Translations under genes and position numbers: made by a program | In this document: in pieces, positions 60,465 through 64,000 of the stretch | Position numbering within the stretch: position 1 is the first letter of the stretch | Layout of the letters: every line of letters starts with the position of its first letter | Notes under the pieces: model-generated | Told to the model about the DNA's origin: nothing | The model's database searches: none | What the model saw: only the letters and a program-made list of their open reading frames with translations | From: JANQHS01 sp965267505 | GTDB taxonomy: Bacteria; Bacteroidota; Bacteroidia; Cytophagales; CCMP332 | Reading direction: 5' to 3' | Assembly: GCA_965267505.1 (NCBI GenBank) | Contig: OZ254081.1 | Span: 434,001-498,000, forward strand | DNA length: 64,000 nt

Positions 60465-61542
60465 CCAAGGCCTTAAATGCCCTTGGAGACACTTTTAGTA
60501 TCAAGGGAGAATTCTGGTCAATATCAGGGATGGACCCAATGATCTTCACAAAAACACTAGCCTGATTCTCTGCATTTTTCACCTGTACAATTGTTCCCCT
60601 GGGTAGGGTTTTATGTAATCCCAGGTATTTATAAGTGTCTTCCCCACCCTCGATCAGCTCACAAACGCCTCTTTCAATGACCTTTTCCACATCACCTACC
60701 ATAACTACCTCTTTCGATTTCTCACCTCCCATATATTCATCAGGGGTAGTTGTAAAGCTTACCATTTCCTTCGTTTCAATTGTATCTTTAAAGATCTTCA
60801 ACTCCTGACCAGGAGAAAGATCTATGCTTTCCAATTGATTCTTGGTCATCAAATCGCCAGGGGTCGTTCCATACTTCCTTCCAATTGAATATAAGGTCTC
60901 CTCTTCCTGAACTATATGGATCCCTGAAACAGGTGGATCTTCTGGCTTGGGAGGTACGTATGTTAGACCTGAATCAATGCTAACCAGTAAAATCTGGCCT
61001 GGCTTTAATTCGGTATTCTCAAGATTATTTAGATTTTGAAGGTCCTGCCACTTTAACCCATAAAGCCTTGAAACAGAAAACAAGGTCTCACCCTTTTCCA
61101 CTTTATGAGTTCTAGCCAAGGGTCTTTCATCCTCCTTCTTTAGATTCTCTTCAGGTTTGAAGATCACCAGCTCCTGCCCAATGCTCACTTCATCAGACTC
61201 TAACCCATTTAACTCTTTGATCTTTTCAACCCGAACACCATAGATCCTGTACAAGCTAAATAATGTCTGACCTGCAATTATTTTATGTTTATAGACTCCA
61301 TCAAAAGCAATTGGAATTCTTAATTCCTGGCCCAGTTTTAAGCTCTCTTTTGATCCAGGGTTTACGTTCTCAATACTTTCATCACTTACTTTATATCTTT
61401 TTGTAAGAGAAAAATAAGTATCCCCTTTTTCAACCTTATGAATGATATAAGGGTGACCTTCAATGGCTGCCAGTCTGAGGGAATCCATCCCGAATAGCGA
61501 ACCTGATAAAGAAAGAAAAAGAAGGATTATGCCTGAACGCAT
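60409..61542 (-). CDS. Exported protein with four LysM repeats and an RlpA-like double-psi barrel end
   Basis: A 377-residue envelope protein that probably binds peptidoglycan. ATG 61542 gives a clean signal peptide (MRSGIILLFLSLSGSLFG); a GTG 18 codons upstream is less likely. Four LysM repeats follow: HKVEKGDTYFSLTKRY, HKIIAGQTLFSLYRIYG, HKVEKGETLFSVSRLYG and HIVQEEETLYSIGRKYG, each closing with (L/V)-x-(L/I/P)GQ-x-L. The C-terminal ~90 residues (GVCELIEGG, LGLHKTLPRGTIVQVKNAEN, VFVKIIGSIPDID, SPRAFKALG) resemble the double-psi beta-barrel of RlpA. The Asp of IGSIPDID may correspond to the RlpA active site, but lytic activity is unproven. The gene is divergent from the NfeD-type protease gene. 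Confidence 0.87.
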   Translation of the reverse strand: MRSGIILLFLSLSGSLFGMDSLRLAAIEGHPYIIHKVEKGDTYFSLTKRYKVSDESIENVNPGSKESLKLGQELRIPIAFDGVYKHKIIAGQTLFSLYRIYGVRVEKIKELNGLESDEVSIGQELVIFKPEENLKKEDERPLARTHKVEKGETLFSVSRLYGLKWQDLQNLNNLENTELKPGQILLVSIDSGLTYVPPKPEDPPVSGIHIVQEEETLYSIGRKYGTTPGDLMTKNQLESIDLSPGQELKIFKDTIETKEMVSFTTTPDEYMGGEKSKEVVMVGDVEKVIERGVCELIEGGEDTYKYLGLHKTLPRGTIVQVKNAENQASVFVKIIGSIPDIDQNSPLILKVSPRAFKALGAVNKKFRVEIYYFPDQD

Positions 61543-61549
61543 TAAGAAT

Positions 61550-61569
61550 CTTATTTGAAAGCAAATTAA
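61550..61569. promoter_or_regulatory. Palindromic -7-like boxes between the LysM gene (-) and the NfeD gene (+)
   Basis: CTTATTTG (61550-61557) faces CAAATTAA (61562-61569) across four bases. Read outward on each strand they resemble TAnnTTTG with one (minus) or two (plus) mismatches. This is a weaker case of the arrangement seen at 2193, 36376 and 38773. Confidence 0.3.
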
Positions 61570-61635
61570 CCCCATATTGATCAATTCGAACCTCACTTTT
61601 GTAATTTAGCTCTGAATGAAATTCCATTCAATTCT

Positions 61636-62955
61636 ATGCCAAAAAGTATTTTCATACTATTCATAGCAATTTGTAGTTACTTACCCACTTATGGGGGTAA
61701 GATCCTGCATTTAGAGATCAAGGCAGAGATCGATGCCAGAACGAATCGATATCTGGAGTTGGGATTGCAAAAAGCCAAGGATGAAAAGGTTGAAGGTGTC
61801 ATCATAGAAATGGACACCTATGGTGGAGCGGTGTATGATGCCAATGATATGAGGAATAATATCCTTGAATTTGAACTCCCCATCCATGTTTTTATAAATA
61901 CAAAGGCAATTTCGGCTGGTGCCTTAATTTCGATCGCTTGTGACAGCATCTACATGGCCTCGGGCGGAAATATTGGTGCCGCTACTGTTGTAACCCAAAC
62001 AGGAGAAGCAGCCCCTGATAAGTATCAGTCTTTTATGAGAAGTATTATGAGGTCCACTGCTGAAGCCAAAGGTCGCGACCCAAAGATCGCTGAAGCAATG
62101 GTGGACGAAAACCTGGACCTTGACAGCCTAAGCCCTAAAGGAACGGTCCTGACTTTTACGGTGGATGAAGCCCTGGAAAGTGGATTTTGTGAGAAAAAAG
62201 TAAAAAACCTGGACGAAATTCTTGCGATAAATGGCTGGGAAGATCATGATTTAATTACCATGGATCTGGCTTGGTCAGAAAGGATAATCTCCTTATTTCT
62301 AAATCCATTTGTAAGCGGGATCCTTTTACTGGTTATCATTGGTGGGATCTATTTTGAGCTTCAAACCCCAGGGGTTGGGTTTCCACTTCTCGCGGCCGTT
62401 GTAGCAGCTGTACTTTACTTCGTGCCCTACTATTTAAATGGTCTTGCTGCAAACTGGGAGATCCTGATTTTCTTTCTGGGAATAATCCTTATTGCCGTAG
62501 AAGTTTTTGTTATACCCGGATTTGGGGTAGCTGGTGTGGCTGGAATCCTTTTAACGGTTTCAGGTCTTACTCTCGTAATGCTGGAAAACGATTTTTTGGA
62601 TTTCACCTTTGTGCCTGATGTAAAGATCTTTATTTCACTAGGCACGGTTCTTTCCAGTCTAACCCTAGGAATGATACTCTTATTTTTTGGAGGCGTGAGG
62701 CTTGCCAACAGTACGTCCTTTCAAAGGGTTGCCCTCACAACTACAATGAAAAGGGAAGAAGGATATAATAGCACAACAAATAGAGAAATGGTAGGGAAAA
62801 AAGGAACCGCATTTACCATTTTGCGTCCCGCTGGAAAGGTGATGATCGATAATGATATTTTTGACGCTCTAACCAGAGGAGAACATATCGAAAAAGGTGA
62901 CTCAGTTGAAGTTATAAGCGAAGAAGGACCAACGCTAAAGGTGAAAAAAGTATGA
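61636..62955 (+). CDS. NfeD-family membrane protein with ClpP-class serine protease domain
   Basis: A 439-residue long-form NfeD protein, probably a membrane-bound protease for quality control of membrane or stomatin-like partners. After a signal peptide the ClpP/SppA-like domain spans about 20-200: VIIEMDTYGGAVYDANDM forms the oxyanion region and the nucleophile is Ser93 in AISAGALISIA. A cluster of four or five membrane helices spans about 225-350. The C-terminal OB-fold (MVGKKGTAFTILRPAGKVMI to the end) is the NfeD domain. The partner slipin gene is not next door. kdsB overlaps its last codons by four bases (ATGA), so the two are co-translated though functionally unrelated. Confidence 0.92.
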   Translation: MPKSIFILFIAICSYLPTYGGKILHLEIKAEIDARTNRYLELGLQKAKDEKVEGVIIEMDTYGGAVYDANDMRNNILEFELPIHVFINTKAISAGALISIACDSIYMASGGNIGAATVVTQTGEAAPDKYQSFMRSIMRSTAEAKGRDPKIAEAMVDENLDLDSLSPKGTVLTFTVDEALESGFCEKKVKNLDEILAINGWEDHDLITMDLAWSERIISLFLNPFVSGILLLVIIGGIYFELQTPGVGFPLLAAVVAAVLYFVPYYLNGLAANWEILIFFLGIILIAVEVFVIPGFGVAGVAGILLTVSGLTLVMLENDFLDFTFVPDVKIFISLGTVLSSLTLGMILLFFGGVRLANSTSFQRVALTTTMKREEGYNSTTNREMVGKKGTAFTILRPAGKVMIDNDIFDALTRGEHIEKGDSVEVISEEGPTLKVKKV

Positions 62956-63707
62956 ACAAAATTCTGGGAATCATCCCATCCAGATACGCGTCCAGCAGAT
63001 TTCCAGCTAAAGCCCTGGCTGATATTATGGGGAAGCCCATGATCCAAAGAGTATATGAACAAGCCTCCAGGGCAGACACCCTTGATCAATTGTATGTGGC
63101 TACTGACAATCAAAGGATCTTTGATGTGGTGAAAAATTTTGGAGGAAATGTAGTAATGACCTCAGAAGACCACCAAAGCGGTACGGACCGTTGTGCTGAG
63201 GCTATTAAAAAAGTAGAGGGTGATTTTTCATTTGTGATCAACATCCAAGGGGATGAGCCATTTATTGAACCGGGTCAAATTGATGATCTGGGGAACTCGC
63301 TTTCAGAGAAAGTCGAACTTGCCACCCTGGTCAAAAAGATCAACACTACACAAACATTATTTGACGTGAATTCCACCATCTGTGTTTTGGATAAGGACGA
63401 CTATGCTCTTTATTTCAGCAGATGGCCTATTCCTTACTTAAGGGATCATGCCCAGGGAGAATGGGTAAAGAATCATACCTATTGGGAACAGGTAGGGATA
63501 TATGCATATAGAACCGACATTCTTGAAAAGATCAAAGATCTCCCTGTCGGCGACTTGGAAAAGGCAGAATCATTGGAGCAATTAAGGTGGATGGAAAATG
63601 GCTACAAAGTAAAAGTCGGTAAGACTGAGTTTGAAAGCCAGTGCATCGATACGCCAGAAGATCTTGAAAAAATGCTACAGATGATAAAGAACAGGGAAAA
63701 GATCTAA
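62952..63707 (+). CDS. kdsB: 3-Deoxy-manno-octulosonate cytidylyltransferase
   Basis: Activates Kdo with CTP for lipid A core synthesis. The 251 residues are normal length. Motifs are GIIPSRYASSRFPAKALADI (nucleotide loop with Arg and Lys), VYEQASRADTLDQLYVATDN, SGTDRCAEAI, INIQGDEPFIEP, YFSRWPIPYLRD, and LEQLRWMENGYKVKVG. It starts inside the end of the nfeD gene (ATGA), so it is downstream in the same operon. The convergent DAHP synthase gene ends immediately after its stop. The assignment is secure. Confidence 0.97.
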   Translation: MNKILGIIPSRYASSRFPAKALADIMGKPMIQRVYEQASRADTLDQLYVATDNQRIFDVVKNFGGNVVMTSEDHQSGTDRCAEAIKKVEGDFSFVINIQGDEPFIEPGQIDDLGNSLSEKVELATLVKKINTTQTLFDVNSTICVLDKDDYALYFSRWPIPYLRDHAQGEWVKNHTYWEQVGIYAYRTDILEKIKDLPVGDLEKAESLEQLRWMENGYKVKVGKTEFESQCIDTPEDLEKMLQMIKNREKI

Positions 63708-64000
63708 TCAGATTACTTTAAACCCTATGGCCTCCCCTACCTTCCGAAGAGAACCAAACAATGCCTTAAAATCTTCATGATGAAGCTGTTGTGAGGCATC
63801 GGATAAGGCATGAGATGGATCAGGATGGGTCTCGATCAACAATCCTTCAACTCCTGCAGCCATGCAAGATCTTGCAAGATCAGGTACCCCATAGGCCTGT
63901 CCAATTCCATGACTAGGATCAAGAAAGATCGGAAGATTGGTTTTGTGCTTTAGGTAAATGGCTCCGCTAAGATCAAGCGTAAACCTGGTGCTGTTCTCGT
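63708..64000 (-). CDS. 3-Deoxy-7-phosphoheptulonate (DAHP) synthase, type I-beta, 3' end only
   Basis: The first enzyme of aromatic amino-acid synthesis, joining phosphoenolpyruvate and erythrose 4-phosphate. Only the C-terminal ~97 residues lie in the window. They contain the end of the TIM barrel with FTLDLSGAIYLK, LPIFLDPSHGIGQ (substrate loop) and GVEGLLIETHPDP (metal ligand Glu), then SHALSDASQQL. These match the AroA/KdsA-like I-beta group. The protein ends about 30 residues after the barrel, so a C-terminal chorismate mutase domain, known from related enzymes, is absent. The KdsA family is an alternative, but the wording ETHPDP..ALSD favours DAHP synthase. Confidence 0.9.
   Translation of the reverse strand, partial: ENSTRFTLDLSGAIYLKHKTNLPIFLDPSHGIGQAYGVPDLARSCMAAGVEGLLIETHPDPSHALSDASQQLHHEDFKALFGSLRKVGEAIGFKVI

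Noticed and set aside
1..64000. CRISPR arrays, tRNA or rRNA genes
   Set aside because: No short regularly spaced repeats, cloverleaf-like sequences or rRNA motifs were noticed. A tRNAscan-SE run would be decisive.

Overview
The window comes from a member of the Bacteroidota (Cytophaga-Flavobacterium-Bacteroides group), probably free-living and aerobic. Four kinds of evidence point there. (1) Large secreted proteins carry type IX secretion (T9SS) sorting domains of both type A and type B (gliding-motility-associated CHU_C type), with GEVED and PKD repeats. (2) Candidate promoters carry the Bacteroidota -7 box TAnnTTTG instead of a sigma-70 -10 box. (3) Shine-Dalgarno sequences are mostly absent, and TTG/GTG starts occur in tightly overlapping operons. 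(4) Methionine synthase is split in two and glutaryl-CoA dehydrogenase and 4-hydroxyphenylpyruvate dioxygenase are present. I cannot place the genus. I saw no tRNA, rRNA, CRISPR array, insertion sequence or phage gene.

Layout. 1-2182 (-): a lipoprotein and a bactoprenyl-phosphate sugar transferase cut by the window edge. 2241-3385 (+): pcm and a small protein that may be a HolD-like clamp-loader subunit. 3375-8634 (-): alaS-gatB-tlpA-like, coupled by overlapping stop/start codons. 8759-12256 (+): M23 peptidase, MerR-type regulator, dprA, and a lipoprotein that looks like an alkaline phosphatase without its active site. 12257-12788: terminators and two doubtful small reading frames. 12789-21670 (-): two giant tandem T9SS surface proteins sharing long near-identical tracts. 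21916-23250 (+): an unrecognised helical protein. 23253-28896 (-): a SAM-I riboswitch followed by metH1-metH2-metF-HMG-CoA lyase. 29009-36299: ppx (+), then ppk1, gyrB, a CoA-binding protein and a YwqK/MORN-like repeat protein (all -). 36410-43142: gcdH, a DUF1573 protein, trpS, a small unknown, hppD and a phosphohexomutase. 43231-45613 (-): a secreted protein and a small membrane-anchored protein. 45730-59261 (+): a GEVED/PKD surface protein, then two giant CHU_C proteins whose C-terminal 2.2 kb look identical. 59269-64000: an unknown, a TIGR02757 protein, a LysM/double-psi-barrel protein, an NfeD/ClpP-class membrane protease, kdsB, and the 3' end of a DAHP synthase.

Most of the window is housekeeping: tRNA charging, one-carbon and methionine metabolism, polyphosphate turnover, DNA uptake and topology, and aromatic and lysine catabolism. 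The accessory part is about 22 kb of giant secreted proteins. There, two unrelated tandem pairs show the same sign of homogenisation: diverged N-termini on long, nearly identical downstream tracts. The observations I rate highest are these mosaic pairs, the alkaline-phosphatase-like lipoprotein with its catalytic residues replaced, and a recurring face-to-face arrangement of -7-like boxes (TTTTG-n2..5-CAAAA) between divergent genes.
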